Shown: positions 1 through 9,001, counted from the first letter of the stretch. The stretch is DNA of 64,000 nucleotides from JAGMES01 sp023128035 (GCA_030627905.1 DAOVRZ010000012.1:9493-73492), one strand, 5' to 3'. Notes: generated by a model not told the origin, from the sequence alone. Numbers and translations: made by a program.

Positions 1-501
1 CTAAATGAAGTTACAAAAAATATTTTACGAAGATTAGAAATGTTAGGTTTTAGTCCTAAACATTATATCATGGGAATAAGCGGTTTCCATGAGAAATTAG
101 AGGAATTAAATTTTTCTATTAAGGAAAGTATGTATGCTTTCAAATATTCCATGACATATAAAAAAGATATTTCATTTTTCGATAAAATTGGAACTAATAA
201 GATATTGTTACCTCTTATTGATAATCCCTGGATTCAAAAATATTATGATGAAATGATAACACCGTTACTAATTTATGATAGAAAGAATGATACAGAGTTA
301 TTAAAAACAGCAATGATATATATTGAAAACAATGGCGATATCAAAGCTACTGCAGAAGAGTTATTTCAACATAGCAATACTACAAGATATAGAATTGATA
401 AGATATATAAGATATTGAGCAAAGATTATGATATTGAGCATTTTTATGAGGAACTTGCAATTGCTATTAGGATACATAATCTCATGGATATATCATTGTA
501 A
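1..501 (+). CDS. PucR/CdaR-type transcriptional regulator, C-terminal part
   Basis: The reading frame is open from the first base of the window, so the true start lies upstream; the ATG at 40 is internal. The last 50 or so residues contain NTTRYRIDKIYKIL, the recognisable end of the PucR C-terminal helix-turn-helix domain. Proteins of this family (CdaR, PucR) regulate sugar-acid or purine catabolism and carry sensory domains N-terminal to this segment. The sensor part is missing here, so the ligand cannot be inferred. It is followed by about 110 bp and an EamA exporter gene in the same direction, which could be its target. Confidence 0.75.
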   Translation, partial: LNEVTKNILRRLEMLGFSPKHYIMGISGFHEKLEELNFSIKESMYAFKYSMTYKKDISFFDKIGTNKILLPLIDNPWIQKYYDEMITPLLIYDRKNDTELLKTAMIYIENNGDIKATAEELFQHSNTTRYRIDKIYKILSKDYDIEHFYEELAIAIRIHNLMDISL

Positions 502-610
502 AAAATACAAAAGAACCCTCCTGATAATTTAACATCTTACAAAGGCAGAGAACAAATAAATGGAGTATATATATTAGAGTAGATTGATACATTTATCAAG
601 GGGGTTTAAT

Positions 611-1477
611 ATGTCAAGACAATTGAAGGCAGATCTGGCGTTATTACTTGTAACAATAGGGTGGGGAGCATCTTTTATATTAACAAAAAGTTCATTGAAA
701 GAAATACCTACCTTTAATTTTTTAGCTATCAGATTTTTTATAGCGTTTATTTTATCATCTATTATTTTCATAAAAGAAATGGCGCAAATAGATAAAAAGA
801 CTTTGATATATGGAATAATTCTAGGGGTTATTCTATTTGGAAGTTTTGCTTTTCAAACAATGGGATTAGTTTACACATCAGCTTCTAAATCAGGGTTTAT
901 TACCGGTTTTAGTGTAGTTTTAGTTCCAATCTTTTCTTCTTTGCTAATGAAAAATATTCCTAATAAAAAAACTATCATAAGTGTGATTTTGGCCTTTATA
1001 GGGTTAGGAATGTTAACTTTGAATAAAAGTATTTCTGCGATAAATATTGGTGATATATACACGTTTTTCTGTGCTATAATATTTGCTATTTATATAATAC
1101 TTGTGGGTAAGTTTACAGTAGAGGTAAAATCGATACCGTTTGCAGTGATACAGTTGGGAGTTGTTGGATTATTTAGTTTGTTAATATCATTTGCTATAGA
1201 ATCTCCTACTATACCTACTAATAATCAGGTATGGATTAATATTGCCATATTAAGCGTGGTATGTACTTCAGGGGCTTATATTGTCCAAAATGTCGCTCAA
1301 AAATATACCAGTCCAACACATACTGCTTTAATATATACTGCAGAGCCTGTATTTGCGGGAATATTTAGTTATATTATTCTTGGAGAAGTGTTAAGTACAA
1401 AAGGAGCTTTTGGAGCTACTTTAATACTGTTAGGAATGTTGCTACAAGAGATGGATTTGAAAAAGATTGAGTTATGA
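611..1477 (+). CDS. EamA/DMT-family membrane transporter
   Basis: A 288-residue protein with about ten hydrophobic segments in two repeated halves, the drug/metabolite transporter (EamA) layout. Motifs typical of the family are seen: WGASFILTK near the N-terminus and YTAEPVFAGIFSYIILGE in the second half. The frame extends to an upstream alternative start at 584, but the ATG at 611 has an AAGGGGG ribosome binding site six bases before it and begins directly before the first membrane segment. Substrate cannot be predicted. It converges with the RCC1 gene on the other strand. Confidence 0.85.
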   Translation: MSRQLKADLALLLVTIGWGASFILTKSSLKEIPTFNFLAIRFFIAFILSSIIFIKEMAQIDKKTLIYGIILGVILFGSFAFQTMGLVYTSASKSGFITGFSVVLVPIFSSLLMKNIPNKKTIISVILAFIGLGMLTLNKSISAINIGDIYTFFCAIIFAIYIILVGKFTVEVKSIPFAVIQLGVVGLFSLLISFAIESPTIPTNNQVWINIAILSVVCTSGAYIVQNVAQKYTSPTHTALIYTAEPVFAGIFSYIILGEVLSTKGAFGATLILLGMLLQEMDLKKIEL

Positions 1478-1596
1478 CTTAGCAGATGTTATTCAAAGAT
1501 ATTTGTGAAAGTCTTGCCATAATTATGATTGTTGGTCTTAGAACTACGGTTTCAATTAGAAATGTTAGTTAAAAGATAAATCACAAAATAGGTATT

Positions 1597-2318
1597 TTAT
1601 GAAATATAAAAAACATCTGCTGACATTACACAAATAGGATAACATTTATTACTGTATGTGCCATTACCAAGCTGACCAAATGAATTACATCCCCATGACC
1701 ATAAACTACCATCTTCTTTAAGTGCAATTGTATGTTTGTAAGAAGCAGATAACTGTTTCCAAATTGATCCATTATCGACTTGAGTAGGAGTTGCTTTAAG
1801 GATTGTTGTACCATCACCTAACTGACCTTTATCATTCAATCCATATGACCATAAAGTGTTGTCTTTTTTCTTAACAACAGTGTAGCAATATCTCGCTGAT
1901 AATGGTGATATAGAATTTTCTACATATGACCCAAGATTTAAATTTAATACTTGTACGGGTTGTGTCTTATTAGCGAATACTTGATCACCCAATTGCCAAT
2001 AGTTATTATTTCCCCAAGTTTGCACGGTCATATCTGATTTTAATGCTATAGTATGAAGAAATCCAGCATCAATAACAGTGATATCAGTAAGATTTGATAC
2101 CTGAACTGGTGTTGTTCTCCAAATAGTGGTATCATCCCCTAGTTGACCAGAAGAATTAGATCCATAAGTCCAGACGGTTCCATCAGATTTTAATGCTACC
2201 GTATGAGAACCTCCTGCAACCACCATAGGTTTAACTAAATCTGTAGCTTCAGAAATCCTTCCTATTATAAAACAAATCATAAATAACAATAGAATAATAT
2301 TAATCTGTTTTTTAACAT
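1597..2318 (-). CDS. Secreted RCC1-repeat (beta-propeller) protein with a frameshifted signal peptide
   Basis: The frame holds about four RCC1-type repeats with the core pattern SGQLGDDTT / WGNNNYWQLGD / KGQLGDGTT / FGQLGNGTY, each preceded by HTVALKSDGTVW-like strands. RCC1 repeats form a beta-propeller used for protein binding. The open frame begins at a TTG (2289) with no ribosome binding site. The good start is ATG at 2318-2316, preceded by AAGGAGGAT. It reads out of frame because of a six-base A tract (2308-2313 on this strand's complement). Adding one A would give MLKKQINIILLLFMICF, a convincing signal peptide. The C-terminus after the fourth repeat is short. It could be a switch, a sequencing error or a pseudogene. 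Confidence 0.6.
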
Positions 2319-2767
2319 CTCAAATCCTCCTTGTTTTTCATGAATAAAATTGTAGTTTTACACCTCCATTATTAATTGTATTTCTAAGTTGCAATATGAA
2401 TACTCAACATTATATCGTTTATACCTTTTAAAAAAATAAAAATTTTGGCTAAATATGAAATATATAAGGATAGTTGGCTAGAAAAGACGGTCTAACTTTT
2501 TATAAGAGAAGTTAAACGCGAAGAAGTACCAAAAGTAATAGGATGTTTGAAAACCCACCCAAAGCTAATGTAGATAAAGTAATATGCTATGGTGAGGTAT
2601 TACCATGATGGAGTGTATAGAGGTGATGTCTTGTCAAAAGATTATTCTTGAAGTCTTCAACTTTTCCTAGATATACTAATTTTCTCCCCCCAAAACTCAT
2701 ACACTAGTATAAACACCAGATGGCTGACCTCAGTTGTCGGTAGTCTAATCAGGGGGAGGAAAGTTTA
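2319..2767. other. Intergenic region, no gene recognised
   Basis: About 450 bp between the RCC1 gene and the hydrogenase regulator. Short open stretches exist around 2500-2650 but none has a convincing start or a recognisable product; a degraded small gene cannot be excluded. The last 20 bp hold a strong GGGGGAGG ribosome binding site for the next gene. No clear promoter hexamers were identified. Confidence 0.4.
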
Positions 2768-5407
2768 ATGGGACTAATTGAAACTATCAAAAATTCTTGT
2801 CATGAATGTTATGCCTGTGTGCGTAACTGTCCAGTAAAAGCTGTGAGGGTATCAAATGGCCAAGCTGAAGTCTTAGAAGAACGCTGCATTCATTGTGGAA
2901 ACTGTGTTCGTATTTGTGCGCAAAAGGCTAAAAAAGTTTTAGACTATAAAGATTTGGTTAAGGAGTATTTGCAGCAGAAAGAGAGGGTAGTTATAGGACT
3001 GGCCCCTAGTTTTCCGGCTTTTGATACAGAGTTAGAATTTTCTCAATGGATAGAATATTTGACTGATTTGGGCTTTACCAAGATCTATGAAGTAGCTTGG
3101 GGGGCTCAACTTGTTATTGAGGAAATTAAAAAAAATCTGCAGAGTACAGAAAATGATCTGTTAATTAGCTCTGCCTGTCCGGTTATCGTAAATTTAATTG
3201 AGAAATATTATCCTAGTCTGGTAGCTAATCTGGCCCAGGTAGTATCTCCCATGGTAGCACTATCTCGATATATTAGCATGAGTGAACCTCCTGGAACAAA
3301 AGTGGTGTTAGTCGGACCGTGTCTGGCCAAGAAAAAAGAAGTAGAGAGGGAGAGAACCATTGACGCTATTTTAACTTTTAGTGAATTAGTTGAACTGGGG
3401 GAGGAATTGACGGGTAGAAATTTAGGAGAACTGGAGCATAAAAAAAAGATTTTTGAAGAAAAAGAATTAGAAAAAGACCAGCAAATTTTATATATTACTA
3501 AAGCCGCCCGAAAGATTCCGTTAGCTGGTGGTTTGTTGGATGGTGTTATAGATAAATATCATTTATTTTCTGAGGGGTATATCAATGTTGAAGGTTCGGC
3601 AAAAGTATTTGAATTATTTGATAGTCTTGTCAAAGGAGATATACAGCCTAAGTTTGTTGATATTTTATATTGTGATGGGTGTATAAATGGTGTTGATTTA
3701 ACCCGTGAAAGTTATTTTAAAAAGGAGAAGGCAGTTAAGTTATATATTAAGCAAAAAGATTGTGTTTTTCCCAATATAGGAACCTATTCATATCAACTAT
3801 CCCGCAATTTAGATTTATCTGCCAATTTTCACCCTGATTACAAATCATTATCCCAACCGACTGAAAGAGATATCTGGAGAATTTTAAATCTTACTAACAA
3901 ATTCACTAATGATGATCTTTTAAATTGTGGTGCTTGTGGTTACTCCTCTTGTAAAGAGAAAGCTATTGCAGTTTATCAGGGGATAGCAGAGGTTGAGATG
4001 TGCTTATCTTATCTATTGACGACAAAACGTCAGGAGATCAAAGAGGTACAAAATTTGAATAAGCAGTTAGATACTTTGATAAATTCTTCGTATGATGGAA
4101 TGGTTGTAATTAATCAAGAGATGGTGATTGAACGGGTAAATGATTCCTATTTAAAGATACTAGGACTCACCGCTGAAGATATCGTTGGAAAAAAAATTCT
4201 TGATCTGGAGAAAGAGCGAATTGTCTATCCAGCAGTATCAACATTAGCTCTACATGAGAGAAGGAGTATTACATTGGTGCAAAATACCTGGAATGGTAAT
4301 CAGATTTTGGCTAGTGCTACTCCAATTTTTGATGAACAGAACAATGTTCTTAGGGTATTGGTTAACACTAGGGATATCTGTTTATTGAATGAATTAGAGA
4401 TGCAAGCAAAAGAGGGCCAGAAGATCTGTCAATATATCAGAAAACGGGATCAGGTAGAATTACAGGAAGGGCCAGGCCACATAGTGTACACTTCTAGTGC
4501 AATGAAAAAAATCTTAAAACTGGCTTGTAAAATCGCTAGAACTTCATCAAATGTTTTGATCACAGGGGAGTCTGGAGTAGGCAAAGAAGTGATCGCCTCA
4601 TATATCCATGAGCAGAGTGGTCGCAAGAATAATTTTGTTAAGATTAACTGTGGCGCCATCCCTGAAACTCTTCTGGAATCTGAACTATTTGGATATGAGA
4701 CTGGAGCATTCAGTGGAGCGAAACGAGACGGAAAGCCAGGTTTGATCGAACTTGCTCATCAAGGAACTCTTTTTCTGGATGAGATCGGGGAAATGCCTTT
4801 AAACTTACAGGTAAAATTATTACAGGTATTGCAGGGGCATTGGATAACCAGATTGGGAGGAGTAGAAAAAATAAAAGTTGACTTTCGTTTGATTGTTGCT
4901 ACTAATCGGGATTTAAAGAAAATGATTCTGGAAAAACAATTTCGAGAAGACCTATATTATAGATTAAACGTTGTGCCAATCTTTATTCCAGGTCTGCGCT
5001 TTCGTAAAGAGGATATCTTACCATTAGTCAAATACTGGCTTAACCAAAATAATCATAAATATGAGAAAAATATTACAAGTAGCTCTGATGCTGAAAAATT
5101 GTTGATCCAATATCATTGGCCAGGTAATATTCGAGAATTAGCAAACCTAATGGAAAGGATAGTTGTTACCAGTGAAGAAAGAGTAATATCTGCAGAAAAG
5201 ATTAAGGAGTACTTAGATTTGAAGACTAAAAGTAGATCAACCATAATGATCAATGAAGTGATACCTTTAGAGGAAGCAGTTACAGAAGTGGAGAAAAAAC
5301 TTCTGCAACTTGTTAAAAAATCTTGTAAATCTACTTATGAGATGGCTGAAAAATTAGGAGTTAATCAATCGACGGTGGTGCGTAAGATGAAGAAATATTT
5401 TTCTTAA
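2768..5407 (+). CDS. [FeFe]-hydrogenase-like sensor fused to PAS and sigma-54 activator domains
   Basis: An 879-residue fusion. Residues 11-55 form two [4Fe-4S] ferredoxin clusters (CxxCxxC then CP, and RCIHCGNCVRIC). Residues about 75-370 are a hydrogenase large-subunit-like domain whose H-cluster loops are altered: SSACPVI near 134, GPCLAKKK near 183 and CDGCINGVD near 301. A further Fe-S motif NCGACGYSSC lies near 386, a PAS domain at 430-530, and a sigma-54 AAA+ domain follows (GESGVGKE near 599; GAFSGA near 646, a variant of GAFTGA). A Fis-type helix-turn-helix ends the protein. It lies directly before a sigma-54 promoter and the hydCBA genes, so it probably senses H2 or ferredoxin redox state and activates that operon. 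Catalytic H2 turnover is unlikely given the changed loops. Confidence 0.88.
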   Translation: MGLIETIKNSCHECYACVRNCPVKAVRVSNGQAEVLEERCIHCGNCVRICAQKAKKVLDYKDLVKEYLQQKERVVIGLAPSFPAFDTELEFSQWIEYLTDLGFTKIYEVAWGAQLVIEEIKKNLQSTENDLLISSACPVIVNLIEKYYPSLVANLAQVVSPMVALSRYISMSEPPGTKVVLVGPCLAKKKEVERERTIDAILTFSELVELGEELTGRNLGELEHKKKIFEEKELEKDQQILYITKAARKIPLAGGLLDGVIDKYHLFSEGYINVEGSAKVFELFDSLVKGDIQPKFVDILYCDGCINGVDLTRESYFKKEKAVKLYIKQKDCVFPNIGTYSYQLSRNLDLSANFHPDYKSLSQPTERDIWRILNLTNKFTNDDLLNCGACGYSSCKEKAIAVYQGIAEVEMCLSYLLTTKRQEIKEVQNLNKQLDTLINSSYDGMVVINQEMVIERVNDSYLKILGLTAEDIVGKKILDLEKERIVYPAVSTLALHERRSITLVQNTWNGNQILASATPIFDEQNNVLRVLVNTRDICLLNELEMQAKEGQKICQYIRKRDQVELQEGPGHIVYTSSAMKKILKLACKIARTSSNVLITGESGVGKEVIASYIHEQSGRKNNFVKINCGAIPETLLESELFGYETGAFSGAKRDGKPGLIELAHQGTLFLDEIGEMPLNLQVKLLQVLQGHWITRLGGVEKIKVDFRLIVATNRDLKKMILEKQFREDLYYRLNVVPIFIPGLRFRKEDILPLVKYWLNQNNHKYEKNITSSSDAEKLLIQYHWPGNIRELANLMERIVVTSEERVISAEKIKEYLDLKTKSRSTIMINEVIPLEEAVTEVEKKLLQLVKKSCKSTYEMAEKLGVNQSTVVRKMKKYFS

Positions 5408-5442
5408 TGCGAGGGTGCATTTATGTGATGTATTTATGCATT
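5406..5442. promoter_or_regulatory. Candidate upstream activator sites (palindrome AATGC-N6-GCATT and a weaker second copy)
   Basis: AATGC-N6-GCATT occurs at 5406-5421, overlapping the stop codon of the regulator gene. A weaker copy, GATGT-N6-GCATT, is at 5427-5442, its centre 21 bp away (about two helical turns). The same perfect palindrome recurs at 5545-5560. The sites lie about 250-290 bp upstream of the sigma-54 promoter, as expected for enhancer sites of a Fis-domain activator. Function is inferred from position and symmetry. Confidence 0.6.
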
Positions 5443-5544
5443 AAGGGGTTTCTCAATTTTCGTAGATTGGGTGGAGACATGGTTTGATGGCAGGCATATA
5501 TCAGCTAAGAAATTTGAATTACTATAAGAGAAAAATAACTTTCT

Positions 5545-5560
5545 AATGCCAGAATGCATT
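5545..5560. promoter_or_regulatory. Candidate activator-binding palindrome AATGC-N6-GCATT
   Basis: Second perfect copy of the palindrome found at 5406-5421, with a different 6-bp centre (cagaat against gagggt). The conserved arms with a changed centre argue for a protein-binding site. It lies about 130 bp upstream of the -24 element at 5692. Confidence 0.6.
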
Positions 5561-5595
5561 AATAACTAAATATTAACTTATCGTGTTTGGTCTAT

Positions 5596-5623
5596 AAATC
5601 TCTCTTTATGAGAGATTTTTTTA
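5596..5623 (+). terminator. Rho-independent terminator after the sensor/activator gene
   Basis: A 9-bp perfect stem AAATCTCTC/GAGAGATTT with a 5-base loop is followed by a run of T residues. It separates the regulator transcript from the sigma-54 promoter downstream. Confidence 0.75.
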
Positions 5624-5691
5624 TTGAAAGGTTAGTAATGACAGGGGGTCAGAGAGATTTCTAAAAAAAGTTTTTTTCCATTAACTGAAGT

Positions 5692-5707
5692 TGGCACGTT
5701 ATTTGCA
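5692..5707 (+). promoter_or_regulatory. Sigma-54 (-24/-12) promoter of the hydCBA operon
   Basis: TGGCACG-N4-TTGCA matches the sigma-54 consensus exactly, with GG and GC at the required 10-bp spacing. It lies 113 bp upstream of the hydC start codon and downstream of three candidate activator sites. The adjacent activator gene encodes a sigma-54 AAA+ domain, which supports the call. Confidence 0.9.
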
Positions 5708-5819
5708 ATTAAATTAAGATGAAAAGATAAATGAGATCAAATAAAACATCTAGCTTATATATAGAAGTTTTACGATTACCAGATAAATACATTACCAACA
5801 TTTCAAAGGGGGCTTACAA

Positions 5820-6230
5820 ATGAATGATGGTCGGTTAATGGAGAAATTGCACAACGTTCAGATGACTTATGGGTATATTCCCGAAAGTGAGATTGAGAAA
5901 TTAGCTGAAGAGTATGGGATGACCAAAACTAAAGTCTATGGAGTTATTAGTTTTTATTCTATGTTCCACACAGAACCTACGGGAAAGTATATTATTCGAG
6001 TCTGTAACAGTATTTCCTGTCATTTGAATCGTTCTGGAGACATGGTGGAAGCTATTAAAGATTATCTAGGTGTAGAGAGTGGTCAAACCACTGAGGATAA
6101 GAGATTTACTTTGGAAGTAGTAGAATGTCTCGGTCATTGTGGTGAAGGTCCAGTGATGATGGTCAACGATAAGATCTACACCCATGTAGGTAAAACAGCA
6201 GCGTTAAAAATATTGAAGGAATGTTTGTAA
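5820..6230 (+). CDS. hydC: NAD-dependent [FeFe]-hydrogenase NuoE-like subunit
   Basis: A 136-residue thioredoxin-fold [2Fe-2S] protein of the NuoE/HydC family. The four cluster ligands are visible as C-x4-C (CNSISC) and C-x3-C (CLGHC). In trimeric electron-bifurcating or NAD-linked hydrogenases this subunit works with the NuoF-like flavoprotein encoded next. An AAAGGGGG ribosome binding site precedes the ATG, and the stop is 13 bp from hydB. Transcription is expected from the sigma-54 promoter at 5692. Confidence 0.9.
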   Translation: MNDGRLMEKLHNVQMTYGYIPESEIEKLAEEYGMTKTKVYGVISFYSMFHTEPTGKYIIRVCNSISCHLNRSGDMVEAIKDYLGVESGQTTEDKRFTLEVVECLGHCGEGPVMMVNDKIYTHVGKTAALKILKECL

Positions 6231-6243
6231 GGAGGTTGAGATA

Positions 6244-7461
6244 ATGGCTGAAACCCTATTTTTGAAAAGTAAAGTTACTGCGGATATTACTCACTATGAT
6301 TTTCCTATCTTGCGAAAAGTTTTACAGATGGATAAGGAAGATGTCATAGCGGAGGTTAAAACATCTGGTCTTAAGGGACGTGGTGGTGCAGGTTTCCCTA
6401 CAGGTTTAAAGTGGGAATTGGCTCTTAAAGAGCCTGGTGATGAGAAATATATCATCTGTAACGCAGATGAGGGAGAGCCTGGAACCTTTAAAGATCGTTT
6501 CTTATTGGAAAATACTCCACTTCAGGTTCTGGAAGGAATCATTATAGCGGGATATGCAATCGGAGCCAAAAAAGGTTATATCTATATTCGAGGTGAATAT
6601 GCAAAAGCCATTAATATTTTTATGGATGCTATTCACTTGGCCAAAGAAGAAAATATTTTGGGGGAGAAGATTTTAGGAAGTAATTTTAATTTTGACATCC
6701 AGTTGGTTAAAGGTGGAGGAGCATATGTCTGTGGGGATGAGACCTCATTAATCAACTCGATTGAAGGTAAGAGAGGCATATCTAGAATGACTCCCCCTTA
6801 TCCCATTCAGAAGGGTCTATTTGATAAACCATCTGTGGTTAATAACGTTGAGACACTAACAGCAGCGGCAGAAATTTTATCAAAAGGTGGAAATAAATAT
6901 GCAAGTATGGGAACTGAGAAGAGTAAAGGAACCAAGTTAGTTTGCCTAAGTGGAGATGTAAAAGAACCTGGAGTTTATGAAGTTGAATTTGGGAAGATGA
7001 CTCTTAGAGAGATTATTGATGAATTTGGAAAAGGAGTCAATGGGAAACTTAAATTTATCATCCCTGGAGGAGTATCAACAGCTATCTTAGCAGAAGAGCA
7101 ATTGGATATCCCTTATACCTATGAAGATATAGCTGAAAATGGCAGTGGGTTGGGCTCTGGTGCGATAATCGTGGTTTCTGAAGGGCATGAATTATTAGAT
7201 TTATTGATAAATGTTTCTATATTTTTTATGGATGAGACTTGTGGAACCTGTTTTCCATGTCGTGAAGGAAATAAGCAGGTCTATCATATGTTGAAGGATG
7301 CAGCTAAAAAAGGTGGTTTTACTGCTGAAGAGATTCAACTGATTAAAGATCTAGGTAAAAACATGTATTTGGTTGCTCGTTGTGGTTTGGGCCAGACATC
7401 TTTATGCTTTATCTGTTCAATATTAGAAAAATATGAAGAAGAGTTATTGGTAAGGGGGTAA
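6244..7461 (+). CDS. hydB: NAD-dependent [FeFe]-hydrogenase NuoF-like flavoprotein subunit
   Basis: A 405-residue NuoF-like subunit that binds FMN and NAD(H). GRGGAGFPTGLKW (about residues 45-57) and NADEGEPGTFKDR are the NADH/FMN-site motifs. An SLBB-like segment follows. The [4Fe-4S] ligands are CGTCFPC near 333 plus a cysteine in SLCFIC near 388. Compared with long HydB proteins such as that of Thermotoga (over 600 residues), it lacks the N-terminal thioredoxin-like and C-terminal ferredoxin extensions. The 3' end carries AAGGGGG overlapping its stop, apparently the original ribosome binding site of hydA, now cut off by a mobile element. Confidence 0.9.
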   Translation: MAETLFLKSKVTADITHYDFPILRKVLQMDKEDVIAEVKTSGLKGRGGAGFPTGLKWELALKEPGDEKYIICNADEGEPGTFKDRFLLENTPLQVLEGIIIAGYAIGAKKGYIYIRGEYAKAINIFMDAIHLAKEENILGEKILGSNFNFDIQLVKGGGAYVCGDETSLINSIEGKRGISRMTPPYPIQKGLFDKPSVVNNVETLTAAAEILSKGGNKYASMGTEKSKGTKLVCLSGDVKEPGVYEVEFGKMTLREIIDEFGKGVNGKLKFIIPGGVSTAILAEEQLDIPYTYEDIAENGSGLGSGAIIVVSEGHELLDLLINVSIFFMDETCGTCFPCREGNKQVYHMLKDAAKKGGFTAEEIQLIKDLGKNMYLVARCGLGQTSLCFICSILEKYEEELLVRG

Positions 7462-7462
7462 A

Positions 7463-7654
7463 CAGAGTCAACTTCTCCCGACTAAAGTCGGAAGCTTGAA
7501 GTGTACGACCACACTCAGTGAGATCTAACTTCAAGGATTTGCACCTTCCCGAACCTACATATTGGTGATTCGGAGAACGGGAAAGAAAGCAGGCTGGTTG
7601 ACTAGTGAAGCTTTTTCAGCCTATCCCAACGATTAAAATCGTTGGGGCTGTAGG
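7463..7654 (-). ncRNA. Putative omega (guide) RNA region and right end of the tnpB element
   Basis: The 190 bp downstream of tnpB (reverse strand) contain successive hairpins: CCCAACGAT/ATCGTTGGG near 7624-7646, a TTCCCG/CGGGAA pair near 7547-7585 and CCCGACT/AGTCGG near 7480-7492. In TnpB systems the omega RNA comes from the tnpB 3' end and runs into the flank, whose first bases act as guide. Here the guide would be the complement of the hydB 3' end. This is inferred from family knowledge and position; RNA ends are not determined. Confidence 0.55.
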
Positions 7655-8749
7655 TTACCCTACATGCTGCAATCCTTTTGCAGCTATGTTGATACTTGCA
7701 TTTTTATCAGCGTTGTGCCTATGTCCGTTAGGACAATTAAAAAGATTTTGAGTGATTCTTTGACCCTTTTTACCACATATTGAACAGATTTTTGAAGTAT
7801 TATATGGGTTAATCTCGATTACTTGAATACCTTCTAGACTTGCTTTATGCTTGACAAACTCTTTAAGTTGATAGTAAGCCCAAGAATTTTTCTCATAGTT
7901 TGAAAGTTTGGCTTTATCAACAGTTACATTCTTTCTGATATGTTTCAAGTCTTCTAAAATAATTAGAGATTTATGTACCTTAGCAACTTCAATGATTTTA
8001 TTTGCAATATGGAAGTTAACTTCTATACAGATCCTATCTTCTTTGATAGAGGATACTTTTCTACTCCCAGCCTTCTTACTTTTCAATCGTCGTTTTTGAC
8101 GATAGCGAAGGCGTTTGAATCGAAGTTCACGACCTGAAAACATTTCAGTATGTAAAAGAGTTTTATTCTTGTCAAGCACAGAAATAGTAGCAATATTGAC
8201 TATTCCTAAATCAATACCTAGAACAGTTTCGGGAGTCTTCTCCTCTTGTTGATATTTAAGAACTAAATTAAGATACCATTCGCCTTTAGACTGATATAAC
8301 TCAGCAGTTTTGATGCAATAGCTTTTATCAGTTAGATATTTACGCTGGTAATTACCAAAGGCAAGAGGGCAGAAAATATTACCTGCTGGAGTCATTATTT
8401 TAGCAATATAACGTCCTTCTTTTTCAATAATGTAAAAAGACTTATCGATAACTAGCCTGACTGGTACGTTACTTTGAAACTGAGAAATATCATTTACTTT
8501 GACGATTTCAATTGCCTTGCGGTTACATTCAACTGCAACCTGAGAAGGCAGATCAAAGTTATTACGCAGCACTCTATATACTTGTTTGTGGCTCTTAGTG
8601 TACGAGGTAAAACCCCGATGTTTGATAATCTTAAGGCCTGATCTGATACCTTTGTTCCAGTTTATTTGAAGAAGATGTAATTTTTCTTGTTTAGTTCTTG
8701 ATGGTTTATACAACTCTATGTGGTGAAGGGCAATGTGCAATTTACTCAC
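7655..8749 (-). CDS. tnpB: TnpB RNA-guided nuclease of an IS200/IS605-type element
   Basis: About 364 residues. RuvC-type residues appear intact: D in VLGIDLGIVNIAT, E in LIILEDLKHIRKN, and D in NADKNASINIA. The zinc finger is CSICG followed by NCPNGH, so the second half has a CxxxH form instead of CxxC. TnpB makes RNA-guided double-strand breaks at the empty donor site and so helps retain the element. The frame is open to an ATG at 8770, but that overlaps the small upstream gene extensively. GTG at 8749 (or TTG at 8740), each next to GAGAGG, is more likely. It is antisense to the hydrogenase operon. Confidence 0.88.
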   Translation of the reverse strand: MSKLHIALHHIELYKPSRTKQEKLHLLQINWNKGIRSGLKIIKHRGFTSYTKSHKQVYRVLRNNFDLPSQVAVECNRKAIEIVKVNDISQFQSNVPVRLVIDKSFYIIEKEGRYIAKIMTPAGNIFCPLAFGNYQRKYLTDKSYCIKTAELYQSKGEWYLNLVLKYQQEEKTPETVLGIDLGIVNIATISVLDKNKTLLHTEMFSGRELRFKRLRYRQKRRLKSKKAGSRKVSSIKEDRICIEVNFHIANKIIEVAKVHKSLIILEDLKHIRKNVTVDKAKLSNYEKNSWAYYQLKEFVKHKASLEGIQVIEINPYNTSKICSICGKKGQRITQNLFNCPNGHRHNADKNASINIAAKGLQHVG

Positions 8750-8876
8750 CTCTCTTTTCGTAATAAGCATCTAAAATACGCCGAATCATTTCAGCACGAG
8801 AGATACCTTTTGTTTTACCATCTTTATCAAGCAATTCTATAAGTGTTTCTGGTAAATGTATTTGAACACGTTTCAT
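8742..8876 (-). CDS. Small ribbon-helix-helix (CopG-like) protein
   Basis: A 44-residue ORF starting MKRVQIHLPETLIELLDK and containing ISRAEMIRRILDAYY. This is the short strand followed by two helices of a ribbon-helix-helix DNA-binding domain. The ATG has AGGAGGTG close upstream on the reverse strand (complement of 8883-8890). The stop codon overlaps the tnpB start region, so the two genes are translationally coupled. A role as autorepressor of the element is plausible but unproven. Confidence 0.75.
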   Translation of the reverse strand: MKRVQIHLPETLIELLDKDGKTKGISRAEMIRRILDAYYEKRGE

Positions 8877-8956
8877 TTATACACACCTCCTACATATATT
8901 ATACATGTAAAGTGTGTATTTATCAAGAAATTTTTTCTAAGAAAGGTAGGTGAACC

Positions 8957-9001
8957 GTCGCCTTTCCTCCCTCGACTAGAAGTCGGAGGTTTCCAGGCGA
9001 C
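8957..9001. repeat. Terminal hairpin (left end) of the tnpB element
   Basis: A nested palindrome: outer arms GTCGCCT/AGGCGAC and an inner stem around CTCGACT/AGTCGGAG. Subterminal hairpins recognised by the transposase as single-stranded DNA are the hallmark of IS200/IS605 ends. The hairpin stops eight bases before the hydA ATG and contains GGAGG (8985-8989) in its stem. Confidence 0.7.

Noticed and set aside
1481..1621. 10-bp inverted repeat AGCAGATGTT / AACATCTGCT flanking the EamA-RCC1 gap
   Set aside because: Arms are about 120 bp apart with no supporting structure or second copy; likely coincidence.
2480..2690. Degraded transposase or small gene
   Set aside because: Short open stretches exist on the forward strand but no start, no ribosome binding site and no recognisable motif.
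2768..5407. Calling the sensor gene a catalytic hydrogenase
   Set aside because: The H-cluster loop motifs deviate (SSACPVI, GPCLAKKK, CDGCINGVD) and the rest of the chain is PAS plus sigma-54 activator.
7908..8099. Forward-strand ORF inside tnpB
   Set aside because: Shadow of the tnpB frame; no ribosome binding site and no protein-like features.
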